Assembly: GCF_003473485.1 (NCBI RefSeq)
Contig: NC_053043.1
Span: 37,114,576 to 37,178,575, forward strand
Length of the DNA stretch: 64,000 nucleotides
Origin: Medicago truncatula
Taxonomy: Eukaryota; Streptophyta; Magnoliopsida; Fabales; Fabaceae
Reading direction: 5' to 3'
In this document: piece by piece, positions 1-12,650 of the stretch
How positions within the stretch are numbered: the first letter of the stretch is position 1
How the letters are laid out: each line of letters begins with the position of its first letter
Position numbers and translations under genes: made by a program
The notes under the pieces: generated by a model
Seen by the model: only the letters and a program-made list of their open reading frames with translations
Database searches by the model: none
What the model was told of the DNA's origin: nothing

Positions 1-170
1 TAAAATGTTGTATGTGGTTTGAATGACTAGTTATGATTTATAGAATTGGAGAATATATTATAAAATGTTGCATGTGATTAGGATGACTAGTTATAAGTTA
101 TAGAATTGGAGCATGTATTATAAAATATTGCATGTGGTTTGAATGACTACTTATGAATTATATGGAAAGT
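1..170. repeat. 60-bp tandem repeat, about 2.8 copies
   Basis: Three successive 60-base units begin at 1, 61 and 121, each starting taaaatgttg/taaaatattg and followed by atgtggtttgaatgacta-like sequence. They differ by a few substitutions and the third copy decays after about 45 bases. The array runs off the left edge of the window, so its full length is unknown. No coding potential is seen. Confidence 0.85.
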
Positions 171-1373
171 TCGTAATGCCAATATTTTTCAATAGAGAGT
201 TTGTCTTGAGCAATATTTAGGATCTATTATTAAATTGTATCCTTCAATAAAAAAAGGATCTATTAAATTGTAGTCTTGCTTATGACTCAATATATTTGAC
301 TCAAAATGTTTAGGTATGGTTTTAGCTTAAATCACTCTTGTTTATGAAACTGTTAGGTACGTAAGCTGAATAATGGTTTATAATATAAAAAAAAAAGTAA
401 GCTGAATTTTCTTTTGGGATCATCTTTTCTTCCTTTCAAAAATTAAGATCCAAACACCTTGACTATTAATTAAAGTGTCTAACAATGTGTTGATATTTTT
501 CAACAGATATTGCTATATAACCATTTTTTTGAGAAAAAAGTCACTATAGAGTACACATGAAATAATTCCATTTTTTAACGAAATCAATTATTTTGTTCGA
601 AACATAATGTATGATAAATTCTATTGTCAAGTCTAACCAAAGTATTCCTCCAAGTCAGTCATATAGGACAATTCAAGCCACAAAAATTGACAAGAAAAAA
701 TTACTAAGAGATATTATTTTGACTGAAATTACTAAGAGATATTTTTTTGACTGAAATTACTTAACAAATTTAGAGCCGTAACATCGCCGTAACTTTAATG
801 TATTGATTTAAATCAATACATACGTGGGTGTATCATTGACCAAAAATAACAGAGGTGGCTCTTGTTCATGGGAAGGTTCTTTTATTTGGTACAATGTACA
901 TGGAGGATATTAATTTTGTATTCAAATATTGGTTTCCCCTTTCATTAAAAAAATAGAAATAAAAAATATCTTATGGTTTGGATAGTTTTTCATATCAAAC
1001 AATCTTAAACCCTACTTAGAATGATATTTAGCGTTGAATGGTTTATAATATGGCACTAATTCTCGTGGAAACGTTACAAAATACTTACTTTTATATTATA
1101 AGAGAGAGAAAATCAACGGCTGTCCTTAATGTGAAAATGTGAAAACATAAGGGATCAAAATCTCTCAAGAAATGTGGACGAGTAAAATCAAACAATTGTA
1201 TTACACTTGAGGGACTAAAAGTGAAATTACGACGTGTCTTATTTTCTTAATTTTGATTTAATTCTCGGACACCATATTTTATCAGATGTCCCTAAATATG
1301 TATCAAATTGGTATACGAGTCTATGTTATATATATGATATGAATATGTAAATTACATGAAACAATAAATAAAT

Positions 1374-1730
1374 GGGTTAATAGCGTTTTACCACTACAAT
1401 ATAGGTCATTTTCGGTTTACCTTCTGTAAAATATTTTTTTTTGGATTTCGTCTTTTTTAATTTGAAGATTTTTTTTTATTGTACAAAGTCGAAGATATGA
1501 CAGAGGGATAAACCGAAATTTGCTCAAATTAACAGGAGGTAAACCGAAATTTTCTCAAATTACAAGGGGGTAAACCTAAATTTGCTCAAATTACAGGGGG
1601 TGGAATTTTCAATGAAGGTCCAAAACAATTTTTTTTTTTTAAATTACAAGGATAAAATTCAAAAATAATATTTTACAGAAGAAAAAACCGAAAATGACCT
1701 ATATTATAAGGGGTAAAACACTATTAACCC
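1374..1730. mobile_element. Mutator-type MITE with 9-bp target duplication
   Basis: The ends are long imperfect terminal inverted repeats of about 60 bp. The left end begins gggttaatagcgttttacc and the right end is ...ggtaaaacactattaaccc. Both read inward through ataggtcattttcggttt and on to tctgtaaaat. The 9 bases on either side are identical (taaataaat at 1365-1373 and 1731-1739), the duplication length typical of Mutator-like elements. The interior holds about three direct copies of a roughly 34-base unit (aaaccgaaatttgctcaaatt-like, about 1508-1605). There is no transposase, so the element is non-autonomous. Confidence 0.8.
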
Positions 1731-2789
1731 TAAATAAATTGATTCCCCGCTAAAGATTTTCTTCTTATTAAAGAGTACTTGAGTCAACGAGGGGATATAG
1801 GTTCATGTTAGAATTTATGATTCAGTAATATGCATCATCATCATATATGTAGGGTGTGATGAGGCTAATGGCTACATAAACACAATTATATTAACATGGT
1901 GGTGGAGATCTATTTTTTTTTTTAACAACATAATTTATTAATTACTAAATCTCTATTACGAACAAAGATCGACAAGACATAAACACCAAAACAAAGGGTG
2001 TCGTATACAAGCAGATCACCCATAAGAAAATTCATATAAACACCAATACATATTCCATCTAACCGAGGGCCACCACCAACACCAATAAGTAAAACTAACC
2101 ACTAAAACCAAAGTCAACACCTAAATCAAAGACAAACTCCTACACAATCACCAAAACCAAAACAGAACCTCATCTTCTCGTCACCATATCTAAGTTCAAT
2201 TAAGCACTCGAAAATGACATATTCCACAACTAATTCAGATTCCACCACCACTCGACCCTTGTCCACTAGAGAAGACGTCATAAAGCGACTCCATAAAGAA
2301 AATTGTTTCCCAATTTCTAATTAAAAGTAATCGACCCACCCGACTCCATAAAGAAATCACTAAGGGACTCCCCAACACTCAATCCACCAAAGAAAACACC
2401 ATAACCCGCCCAAGAAACTTGAAATTATACACTAACTCTCAATCTCAAAGCAAAAGCAATTGACCCACCATAATCGAAAAAAATAAATTCCTAAGGAAGT
2501 CAATTGGTATAATGGTAGCGCAAACAAAAGAAGCTCGTAAAAGGGGCTCTATATCTAAAATTTTGTTTTTAATCCCCATAAAAATCAATCGCACTTTTTA
2601 GTCTTTGTAAAATTTTCCTTCATCATTTGTTGCCTCTAAAAGTGTTAAAGAAAAATGTTACGAGGGACTAAAAAGTCAATTTTTTTTTGTAGGAACTAAA
2701 AAATACATTCTGAATATTTATAATGATAATTTCCTTAATTAACCTTGTTTTTGTGAGAGGAGTTAGTTGGGGATTTTTTTTTCTTTCAC
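1731..2789. other. Intergenic, no gene recognised
   Basis: No supported gene. The stretch 1905-2480 is unusually rich in A and C on the plus strand (many caccaa/aaaccaa runs) and resembles the style of 50310-50600. Both may be decayed retroelement sequence, but no domain can be read. Confidence 0.4.
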
Positions 2790-3560
2790 CACATTGTTTT
2801 GCAGGAACATGTAGTGGATAAGTGGCAATGGCTTTTGGATTTGGTTATAGACTATTCAGTCAACAACGTTTGTCATTTTTTAATTAACGCTGAAGAGCCT
2901 GGTGATCGGTTGTTGGCTGCTGATATTTGGAATAAATAAGTACCAATGAAAGTTTCTTTATTTGTGTGACGTTCTCTTCGCAACTAAATTTCAACAAAAG
3001 ACAACTTAATCAGACGAGAGGTCTAATTTCACCATATTTTAGTCTTTATGTTAGTGGGTGTGGTATGGAGGATCATTTGTTTTTGTCTTGCAATTATTTT
3101 GGAAGTCTTTTGTATTTTATTCGAAATTGGCTTGGTATTTTATCGATTGAGCCGTATCGTTTAGGAGTTCATATTGTGCAGTTTGGTTTGACATGTAGAC
3201 AATCAAGTACCTTTTGGTTCTTGTTGCAGTTACTTTGGTTTTCATGTGTTTGGACGATATGGAAAGAGCGAAATAGAAGAATATTTATTAAAAAGAAGAA
3301 CAACTACAACAATTACATGATAAAATTAAACTCCTTTCGTTTTGGTGGTTGAAGACAAAATATCTTAATTTTCCTTTTGATTATCATGTTGGATGGTTTA
3401 ACCCTTTACTATGTAAGTTTTACATTATGTTTTTCTCTTTGCTAGCTATTTTACTTCGTGCTTTATTTGTGTTGGCAATGTAATTGTTAAACTTTTGTAT
3501 TTTACTTTAGTATACCTTGTGTTGGGTGGACATACATTCTATCTTGCTTTGTGAATTTTT
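2790..3560 (+). pseudogene. Decayed LINE 3' end (zf-RVT domain of reverse transcriptase ORF)
   Basis: Broken reading frames in successive phases match the C-terminal zinc-binding region of plant LINE ORF2 proteins. They read DKWQWLLDLVIDYSV near 2820, DIWNK.VPMKVSLFV near 2925, STKDN-like residues near 2985, CGMEDHLFLSCNYFG at 3061-3108, IRNWLGI, and the tryptophan-rich WTIWKERNRRIF motif near 3250-3290. Stops and frameshifts separate these pieces, so nothing functional is encoded. The 3' sequence 3505-3525 (agtataccttgtgttggg) recurs beside another LINE remnant near 41905. This is a 5'-truncated dead copy. Confidence 0.75.
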
Positions 3561-4439
3561 TTTACATCAAATCTAACTGTATATTTTTTCTGCTTCACCA
3601 ATCAAAGGACTTAGTTGAATCTCCACACAGAAGCCACCATTATTTTCCATTGCTTTAAATTTTTATATTTTGTTACTTTGTTTTCCTATGTCCTCATTTT
3701 TTTTTCTTCCATTATTTTGATTAATTTGACTACTTTTTTGATGACTTAAGTACTAAACTTTTCCTTTTTCTAAAATTTACTTTAGGACCTTACGTACCAA
3801 CGGGCATTGAATAAAGATTAAATAATTAGACATCATTTTGAAAAATGCATATTTAATGTATATGATTACAGATGTCATAGGCTGTGTACTTTTCGTTAAA
3901 AAAAACAATTTTTTATTAGTATTAACCTAGTGTCATAGACTCATACACGTAGTCCAGTGAAACCTTAAACTAGTTAGCAAAGTCGTATTTTGACCATTGA
4001 CCAATGAGACTAGTTTTGTATTTTTTTTTTTTTTTTGGGTTAAATTACATCGTCTTTAACTTTGATGTTTATAATAAATTGATTTTTAAGTTAGTTATTT
4101 TGGTCACAACCCACTTGGATTATTCAGGTGGTATTGACTTGAAATTTAGAAGTGTACTCCTTCTCGATGTTTTATTTTTGATTTTTTCAAAAGTTAATTT
4201 GGATGAGCTAATTTAACTTCTTCAAAAAAAAAAAATTTAGTTATATATAAGTTCTTTAAGTGAGGTATATAACAGATTGGTCACCATGGAACCACTTTAA
4301 CTCATTATGGAATATTGTTGTAAAATTATGATCTAGCTTAGAATTTAGAAAATTCCTCGGACCTACCTTTTGTGTTTGTATTAAGTCATTATTTGAAAGA
4401 ATTCGACGTCATTAAAATTAAAAAGCATGACCCGTTTTT
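3561..4439. other. Intergenic, nothing recognised
   Basis: AT-rich sequence with short homopolymers. Open frames are short and have no recognisable motif. Confidence 0.4.
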
Positions 4440-4690
4440 TTTTTACACAAAACAAACTACATTTATTCAAATTGATAAAGTACATTGATGCAATACAAAT
4501 TCGCTAAAAACAAAAAGGATGAATATGTTAAAAAACTTACAACATCCATGTTAATATCATAAAACGGCAAAGTACATAAGCCTACAAATATAACTATATT
4601 AAAATCTCCGGAATAGTCATGCCTCCGAATCTGCAACATTGATGACGCCAAAGTCATTGATTGGATCTACACTAAATCGAAGTTGATATG
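4440..4690. repeat. Dispersed repeat, copy 1
   Basis: Shares ordered blocks with 7990-8195 in the same orientation. The shared words include acaacatcca.gttaatat, aacggcaaa, gcctacaaata, tcatgc.tccg.atctgcaac.ttga and the following gacgcc..a.tcattgattg. It is a diverged family member with no coding capacity visible. The class of element is unknown. Confidence 0.55.
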
Positions 4691-5344
4691 ACAATCTGAA
4701 TCGAACAAACACCTAAACATGTGAAAAGACAAACAAAACATGACATATACGTAATCAAGAGAGATAATGATATGTAATTAAGAAAATGTGTTAATAAATA
4801 CACTATCTTAAGATTTTTTTGATATAGTTTGTCACTGAATCTATCATTTTCCAACAAAATAATGTCGCATTCGTCCAAAGAAATCACGGAAAACACGAAA
4901 TAAAAATCATGTAGAAACAACTTACACCTATTTGTGTAAAAATAATAAAATAAGAGAAAATTTATGGATAGACAATTTCGAAAAGAAAGAATAAAAGTTC
5001 AAAACTTATCATAGAAGAAGGAGTTCATTAAAAGGAGTTCTTTTGACTCAATTGAAGGAGTTGTTCGCTATTATTTGCCAACTGTTGCCTTGAAATGTCT
5101 TACATTCATTTTTTGTTTTGTTACAGTCTTACATTCATTAATAAAATTAATTTATTCTGCCTTGAAGAAAATTATTTTGTGGGTCCTTGTCTCCAATCAG
5201 CTCATAAAATAAAAAATAAAGCAGAGTTGATATAATTGCTTTAAAGATTTGGTCTAATGATAAAAAAGTAGATCTTAAATTATGGAGGTTTTGAGTTTGG
5301 GTCTCGTTAGAATTTTCGGAGCAATGGTATATCTATTTGGGACT

Positions 5345-5760
5345 AGTCCATGGATGTCGTTGCTCCCCCCACACCACCACTACTACCTCTATTATTGCCA
5401 CTACTGCAGCCACAAACCACCACAACTACTGCTCACGATTACTCGTGCCACCACCACTACATTTACTATTACCACCACTATCTACCACTCTTATCACTAC
5501 CACCACCACCATCACTGATACTACTACTATCACCACTAGCACCATCAACACGACTACTACCAACACTACCGCTACCATCACCACCACCACTATTATTGCC
5601 ACAGCTGCTGCTACTATTATATCTATTGCAACAGCTACTGGTGGCAGTAGTGGTGGTAGTGGCAGTAGTGGTGGCAACATTGACAAATAGTTTATCAACA
5701 CGGCAAGACAATATGTTGATAAACTACTATTACTACTGCTGCTGCTACTATTGCAAACAT
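5345..5760. repeat. Long imperfect trinucleotide repeat (CAC/ACT/ACC type) with hairpin
   Basis: About 400 bases are built almost entirely from degenerate triplets (accaccacc, actactatt, gtggtagtg, ctgctgcta). All six frames stay open for long distances here, giving His/Thr/Ser/Leu/Gly-rich translations. These are low-complexity artefacts, not genes. Near the right end an inverted repeat (tagtttatcaaca at about 5687 against tgttgataaacta at about 5714) can form a hairpin with a short loop. Confidence 0.8.
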
Positions 5761-6039
5761 AATGTAATATAAATTCTTATCTTTTTGAATGATACCAACA
5801 ATAATATAACATTTTCATAGAAAAATTTATCTAAGAAAAATTGAAAGTGAAAAAGTCAGTCAAACTCATGTATTCTCTTTATACCATCGTTTACACGGGC
5901 ACTCCGTGCTTGTCCGTCCCATCTTCTTGCGCTAACACGTAAAAGTTATGAACAATAGTTTTTATGAAATTTTGATTAAAATTATTTTGGTTTTGATTAC
6001 AATTATAGGTAAGATATATAATAGATATTTTGCACTTTT

Positions 6040-6456
6040 ATATTGCAACAAACTATACTTATCTTTTTAAACTTTGTTCAGTTTGGTTTCTCAACAGGTT
6101 ATGGTAAATCTAGACGCTCTTTCATGCATTTGATTTGGTTTGTCACAACTTGGGTAATTTGGAAGGAAATGAATGCTAGAATATTTTTAGGCAATCAAAG
6201 TTCCCCTGTGCAACTAATGTCAAGCTTATTTCCTTTTGATGGTTTAAAGCCAATGCTATATCTTTTCATTATAGTTTTTATAACGCTGTTTAAAGCCAAT
6301 GCCAAAATCCTTTGTTATGTGTGGAAATTGGCTAATTTTATTTCATTGTTGTTGAACGTTGGTTGTATTTTGTGAGTGTTTTCTGTGGCACACCTTGTAC
6401 CTGGAAGATAGCTCTCTGATTAATATATCATTTTGATTTCTTTAACAAAAAAAAAA
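6040..6456 (+). pseudogene. LINE 3' end remnant with poly(A)
   Basis: The plus-strand frame reads QFGFSTGYGKSRRSF, then FVTTWVIWKEMNARIF, the conserved tryptophan-rich motif at the C-terminus of plant LINE reverse transcriptases. After frameshifts come sequences resembling the usual WWLKA..FHYSFYNAV ending. A run of 10 A (about 6446-6455) closes the copy, as expected for a 5'-truncated LINE insertion. Frames are broken and no start belongs to it. Confidence 0.65.
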
Positions 6457-7989
6457 CATTACAAATATAATATCTTTCAAAAAAATATAGCAAATTCTTA
6501 TCTTTTTGAATCATACCAATAACATTCTTATGAAGTTGCTTAAGAGTGTAATTGAAAGAAGAAAAAACCAACAAAAAACACCTTATTTTCTTTATATACG
6601 GTATAAAATAGATTATATAATATAGAAGAGATTACTATGACATGTATTTTAGAGAAACTCTTACTTGGTTACAGACCCAACACCTCAAATTTAAGCACAC
6701 TCACATAAACTAAAAAAATTAAAACAAAATTAATTTAGTCACATCAATTAATATCATTAAATTTCATTCTCTTTTAATTTCTTCCATTTTATATGCGTGT
6801 GTCCAAATCTTTTTGATTTGGGCTTGTGACCATAGAAGATTTTCTCATATTTTAAAGCAAATCTTATTAAAAATAAACTTTGTTCAACAGAATCTCTTAC
6901 TTGACATGTTAATTCTTCCGTCAAATAAAGCTAAAAATAGAAATCAATTATGTCAAATCAAAAAGCATTACTTCTTGCATTCGTAGAAATTCAGTTCATC
7001 ATCAAGCTAAGCCATTGATATTTCTATGCACATGTTTTCTGCTCTTGACTATCGACATATGCATGATGAGTTATGAGTTATGACTGTTGACTTCGATAAA
7101 GAAGAATGAGTCTATATTATCGGTTATAGTTTCCAAGTGTGACAAACGTTCGATTTCATCATCTTAAATTAATCATTTCGGATTATATCTTCCAAAAAAC
7201 ATGATTGTGTCCAATCTAAAACTGGGGATCAAATTGCACACTTACTATATGGAAAAGTAATAAGGTCTTAAATGCATCCATGAAGAGAAATATCTCAATT
7301 CCTTAAAAAAAGGAAATATCTCAATTGATTTGAGATTAAAAAAAGTTGGAGGTCTTGAGTTTAAACTTAGATAAAGGAACAAAATACATTTTCTTTTTAT
7401 TATCATATTATATTATTGGTAAAGTTTGCATCTTCCGCGACTATTCTCCGCATGGAAACCTGTGGGACACACATGAGTTCTCCTTTGCCAATCAATTTTT
7501 TCTACATGCAATAGTTAGAGATTGAAAAGAAAGCTATTAATATAACAACTAATTACTAATATTTTCATTTAAAAATAAATAAATATGATAGTTATGTTCA
7601 ATATAAAAAGTTAATATGACATCAAAGTTATTGACCGAGATAAGCCGATATCTAGGATAACTTTATTGCAAAAAATTCCTCAATCGAATAGTAATTTTAT
7701 TGTAAAATATTAGACATAAATTTTACACATTGGTATTATGTTTAATTCATTTCCCAAAATCTTCCATTCCTAATTCCTATTTTTATAAAATAAAATCATA
7801 TTATTTTTTCCTGAAAAATTAAAGTTCGTATTATTTTCGTAGATCGTATAAAAAGGGTTGGAAAACATTTTTTTTTTTTCTTAAAGAAGGTTGGAAAACA
7901 TTTGGAATTTGACAAATGCTAACATGTGTCTTAAAGGCACATGTTATGAAATTTAAAATAGAAATAATTGTCTTAAAAGTTTTTTTTTT
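6457..7989. other. Intergenic, nothing recognised
   Basis: AT-rich sequence upstream of the first P450 gene. No open frame with family motifs, no clear inverted repeats, and only short poly(T) runs near 7870 and 7981. Confidence 0.4.
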
Positions 7990-8470
7990 CTTTTTTTTTC
8001 ACAAAAACAAAATGGTATTAAGATACAAATATCACTAAAAATGTAAAGGATTAATCTGCGAACAAACTCACAACATCCAAGTTAATATAACGGCAAAATG
8101 CCTACAAATAATATGATAAAATATAAGTCACTGAAATACTCATGCTTCCGGATCTGCAACGTTGACGCCTAAATCATTGATTGAATTTGTAATTGACTGA
8201 TATCGATTTTTCAATAGGAACTAAACGAACACCGCGACAAGAAGCGGAATCAAACGCCACACAAGACGACTAACAACACAACGCCGCAATTAAATGACGA
8301 AATCACAAAAACACAAAAGGAAAAACTTGATATATGTGAAAACCACTTATTTAGATTGAAAGAAAAGAGGAAAATGACCTAAAATCACCCCTCCTCGATC
8401 AACGAAGGAGAAAGAAAGTTTAGAGAGAAGTTGAAGTTTTTCTCACTAAAAAACTAAAGCCGGAACTTTA
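7990..8470. repeat. Dispersed repeat, copy 2, upstream of P450 gene 1
   Basis: The first 200 bases match 4440-4690 in order and orientation. Downstream it continues with sequence (aacgaacaccgcgacaag to ctcctcgatcaacgaaggag, then gagagaagttgaag) that has no coding signal and looks like the end of a dispersed repeat. It ends within about 400 bases of the P450 start codon, so it may have altered the upstream regulatory region. That effect is inference. Confidence 0.5.
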
Positions 8471-8780
8471 TTTAACTTTTTTGACTAAAAAATTTGGTTT
8501 TTAATTTTATATTCCTTCACTTATGCCTTAAGTGCACAAGATAGCAAAAACTTTAAAATTTTAAATCCAAGTTTGAATCCGTAATTTTTCTCTTTCCTGC
8601 ACTTAAATGAGTGAGTCTTACCCTAAATAATTTTCAAAGGAAAAAAAATCACATTGTTATAAGAATTTTCTCCGGTAAACATCTAACTTGTGCAACACGG
8701 GTAACCTACATGCTATTTGCAATAACTGAGGGAATATTAATTAATATCTCAACGTCGACTTTACTCTCAGACACACCATC

Positions 8781-8789
8781 TATATAAAT
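8781..8789 (+). promoter_or_regulatory. TATA box of P450 gene 1
   Basis: tatataaat, 66 bases before the ATG, preceded by cacaccatc. The same cacacca..tatataaatcaatt context stands before genes 2 and 3, so the core promoter was duplicated with the genes. Confidence 0.7.
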
Positions 8790-8854
8790 CAATTGGTTCA
8801 GTAGTGCCAATCATCAAAATATCTTAGTTTCATCATTCATATTCTATAGTAAAC

Positions 8855-11203
8855 ATGCATAGTTACTTCTCTCAGTTTAGTCCAAATATGTATTTTGCAA
8901 CCACAATGCTCCTCCTCACATTAGCATACATATCTATAAACTTTTTTTCACTCCATTCTAGAACCAAAAACCAAAACTATAATCTTCCACCAGGACCTTC
9001 ACGTTTTACAATAATGCTAAACGTTTTTGAATTAGGAAAAAAACCACAATATTCATTAGCCAAATTCTCAAAAATACATGGTCCAATAATGCATTTAAAG
9101 CTAGGGCAAATATCAACCATAGTTATTTCTTCAGCAGAAGTAGCACAAGAAGTGCTTCAAACACATGATATCTTATTCTCAAATAGAACAATTCCTCAAG
9201 CCGTCGCGGTTCTCGATCACGACTATTTTAGCTTACCCTTTATGCCAGTTTGTGATCTTTGGAGAGACCTAAGAAAAATATGCAAAAACCAATTGTTTTC
9301 TAGCCAAACTCTTGATGCTAGCCATGCACTTAGGTGTAAGAAGCTTCAAGAGCTTTTAAGTGATATAGAAAAAAGCAGCTTAATTGGTGAAGCTGTTGAT
9401 GTAGGAAGAGCTGCTTTTAAGACTTCATTGAATTTTTTGTCAAACACTTTTTTCTCTATGGATTTTGTTAACTCTGCAGGTGAAACTGATGAATATAAAG
9501 GTATAGTTGAAAACCTTGTGAGGGCAATAGGAACTCCAAACTTGGTTGATTTTTTCCCTGTTTTTAAGATGATTGATCCACAGGGTATAAGAGGAATTTC
9601 AGCTACTTATGTTGAAAAGTTGTTGCAAATTATTGATTCATATATTGGCAAAAGATTGAAGTTAAGAGAAGAGAAAGATTATGTCACAAATAATGACATG
9701 TTAGACAATTTGCTCAACATCTCTCAAGAGAATGGCCAAAAGATGGACAACACAAAGATTAAACATTTGTTTCTTGTAATTTTCTCTCCATCCCTTTTTT
9801 TTATTTTTTATTTTTAACTTTATTTTAATTACTTTGTAAAAGAAGAAAACTGTTTTAATTACTATTATTTTATTATAACTACAATCATTTTTTCTCTGTA
9901 AAAAACATTCTATTTTTTATTCTTTTGATTGATTTAACTATTTTTTTATAAATTTTAATTTTTATTTATTGTCGGCATAGTTTCTTTTACACATGCAACC
10001 AATAATATTTTACCATATAAATATTTGTGAATATATTTTATCTGAATAATAAGTGTCGAAATGACCACTATCGTGCTCTAATCTTTCCACTTTTATCTAT
10101 AAAAATAATATAAGTTGTATTTTTTATTATTTAAAAAGTTAAGTTATTTGATTGGTAAGGAAGAATATATAATAAAAAAACTTAAGCGAACAAAAAATAT
10201 TATACAAAAACTCAGTATTTTTTTTGGAAAAGAAAGAGTCACACCAAAAGTTTGTGTAAAATATTTTTTACATTTATGGTGAGTATAAATATTTTTTGTT
10301 CTAAAGAGTTTAGCGGTGAAACTCATACACATTAATGTTGAACTTGTGTTATGATATTTTCAATATTCCTCTTTATCTTTTGCTTTAGTATCTTTCCAAT
10401 GACCATCTTAAGGGAATTAAATAAAGAATAAATAAGTTTTTTTTTTTTTTGTTTTTTTGAAAAGTGTCATATTTATGAAAATGATAGCTTAAGCTAGTGA
10501 AAACTGCCGTTTGACTAAAGAGTAATTGAAGTCAGCCGTAACTGCCCATTTGTACTATGATACTCACTTTCTTGATTATTAAATATATTAATTTATATTA
10601 CATTTCGTGACTTTGTAATAGGATTTATTTGTTGCGGGGACTGATACAACTTCATACACAATAGAGAGAGCAATGGCTGAATTAATCCACAACCCACATG
10701 CAATGTCAAAAGCTAAAGAAGAACTTCAAGAAATAATTGGTATAGGAAATACCATTGAAGAATCAGACATCATTAAACTTCCATATTTGCAAGCAATAGT
10801 AAAAGAAACGTTACGTTTGCATCCATCAGCTCCACTTTTGTTACCAAGAAAAGCCAAAATAGATGTAACAATTCAAGGATACACTATTCCACAAGGTGCA
10901 CAAGTCTTGATTAACAAATGGGCCATGGGAAGGAACCCTAAAATTTGGGATAATCCAACTTTGTTTTCACCTGAGAGATTTTTAGGGTCTGAAATTAATT
11001 TCAAGGGCCATGATTTTCAATTGACACCATTTGGTAGTGGGAGAAGAATATGTCCTGGCATGCCACTTGCTATTAGAATGTTGCATACTATGTTAGGATC
11101 ATTGATTAATTTCTTTGATTGGAAACTAGAAAATGGAGATAGTGATATTGGTCAACCTTTGCGAGCTATTCCAGTCAAAGTAAACAAGGAGCAAATATTG
11201 TAG
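8855..11203 (+). CDS. Cytochrome P450, CYP76-type (gene 1 of cluster), intact, two exons
   Basis: Exons 8855-9775 and 10622-11203 join in phase 0 at a GT-AG intron to give 500 residues, the usual plant P450 length. Visible in order: an N-terminal membrane anchor (about residues 13-32), the proline hinge PPGP (45-48), the I-helix oxygen-binding motif AGTDTTS (312-318), the K-helix ETLR (E369, R372), a PERF motif, and the heme loop [11 protein letters not shown] with its cysteine ligand at C451. The sequence style (VFELGKKP near the N-terminus, single intron just before [10 protein letters not shown]) fits the CYP76 family of ER-bound monooxygenases. Known members hydroxylate monoterpenols such as geraniol, or other small molecules. 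Substrate cannot be told from sequence. It is the most diverged of the three cluster copies and has no frame defects. Confidence 0.93.
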
Positions 11204-12650
11204 TATATATAAAATTTCTTTGTATAAGGCACATTTGTTGTGAGACAAGAGAAAAAAATAGTGTGCCATGTTGAGAACTTAAGTTATTTTAAGTTGTACT
11301 CAATTTATATATACCTATTATAATTTATGGACAATCGTTATGTTGTTGTTAGAATCTGAGATGCATGAAATTTTCCTATACCTTTTGATGCCTTGAGGAC
11401 AATTCTTATCATTTTTCTTATTTATATAATTGTGTTTCGTTATTTTGAACATCCAATGAATATGAGAGTGTGTTATGTTGGCGAGGAGATTTGTGATTCC
11501 ATCTCTGCGTGCACATCTTGGGGAGAGGTGAAAAACTTTAAGTTGCGATCTAAGCACTCGACAAAATCGTCAAAATTGTCTAAATCGCAAAAACATTTGT
11601 TGTTGATTTGGCATTCGGTTTGTGGGTAATATGAAAAGTTTGGAATGATGTTATTTTCCCCGCTCAAAGAGTTTTCCGTTTTACAGATTGATGAATTATA
11701 TGTAAGAACCATTAGACTGTATCACTTGTGCTTCAGCTTTGTTAAGGGTAAAGTATCACTTTCTTAAAAAAAAAAAGGGCAAAGTATCACTTGCAGTGAT
11801 ATTTGATCTTAATCTTATCTTAATAATATAAATTGTAATTTGTTTTGCTGTTAAAAAAAAAATCTTCTAATCCATTATTTTTTTTTCTTTGGCTTGTATG
11901 ATATTGAAATGAAAATATGTACTTATTTATGTAAGGAGAAATGATATTTGTACGATCATTCTTTGTGACAATCTTTTGACAACTCTATTTCATACATGTT
12001 TTTATTATTTCTCTGTTTTTTTTTTTAGAAGTTGTATTAAATAGTTGTTTAAATATGATTATTTTTATGGAATAAGTGATCCTTATTTTGGAGGATATAA
12101 GTCTCTTGTTAGAATATGTTTTGGGTTTTTTAAAAAATAAATAAAATAAATGCAAAGGGTGATGGGCCCGACAAAAGAGATGGACAATATTAGGACAAGA
12201 ATGTCGATGTTGGCCTGGAGTCTGAAAGATGTAATCTGAGGAAAAGGATTGGGATTGTGCTGACAAAACTGGTACAATCATTTTCTATGGAGAAAATTAT
12301 TTGTGTATGGCCATAATCTGCTGAAACCATAAAATTCACTTATTTGCAAAATATGCATGCATGCTCATGAGAAGTGAGAACTACATGCTCCAAATATAAA
12401 CCAGACACAAAGATGTCCAAATAGGTAGTCAACCATACCACAAAGATGTATATCATGATGCTAATGTCTTTAAAGTGAATATTGTGGTCACTTAGGCTTA
12501 GAATTTGTTTGGGAGTTTGAAAGGGATGCGAAGAGATGCTTTGGAGGGTGGGAAATATAAAGGGAAATGAAGAAAGAATTCTGCTCTTTACCCAAATCAT
12601 TTCGCTCATTTTTAAAGTAAATGTCATAAATGCCCCTACACAAGTTAACA
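11204..12650. other. 3' region of P450 gene 1 and intergenic DNA
   Basis: The first roughly 170 bases (tgtataaggcac, then gtgtgccatg, then ttttaagttgtactc) are homologous to the 3' flanks of genes 2 and 3, so they are probably its 3' UTR. Beyond about 11400 no gene or clear element is seen. Confidence 0.5.

Noticed and set aside
5282..5772. Several overlapping His/Thr/Leu-rich open frames on both strands
   Set aside because: They all fall in the trinucleotide repeat, where stop codons are rare by composition. No start context, domain or conserved motif supports a protein.
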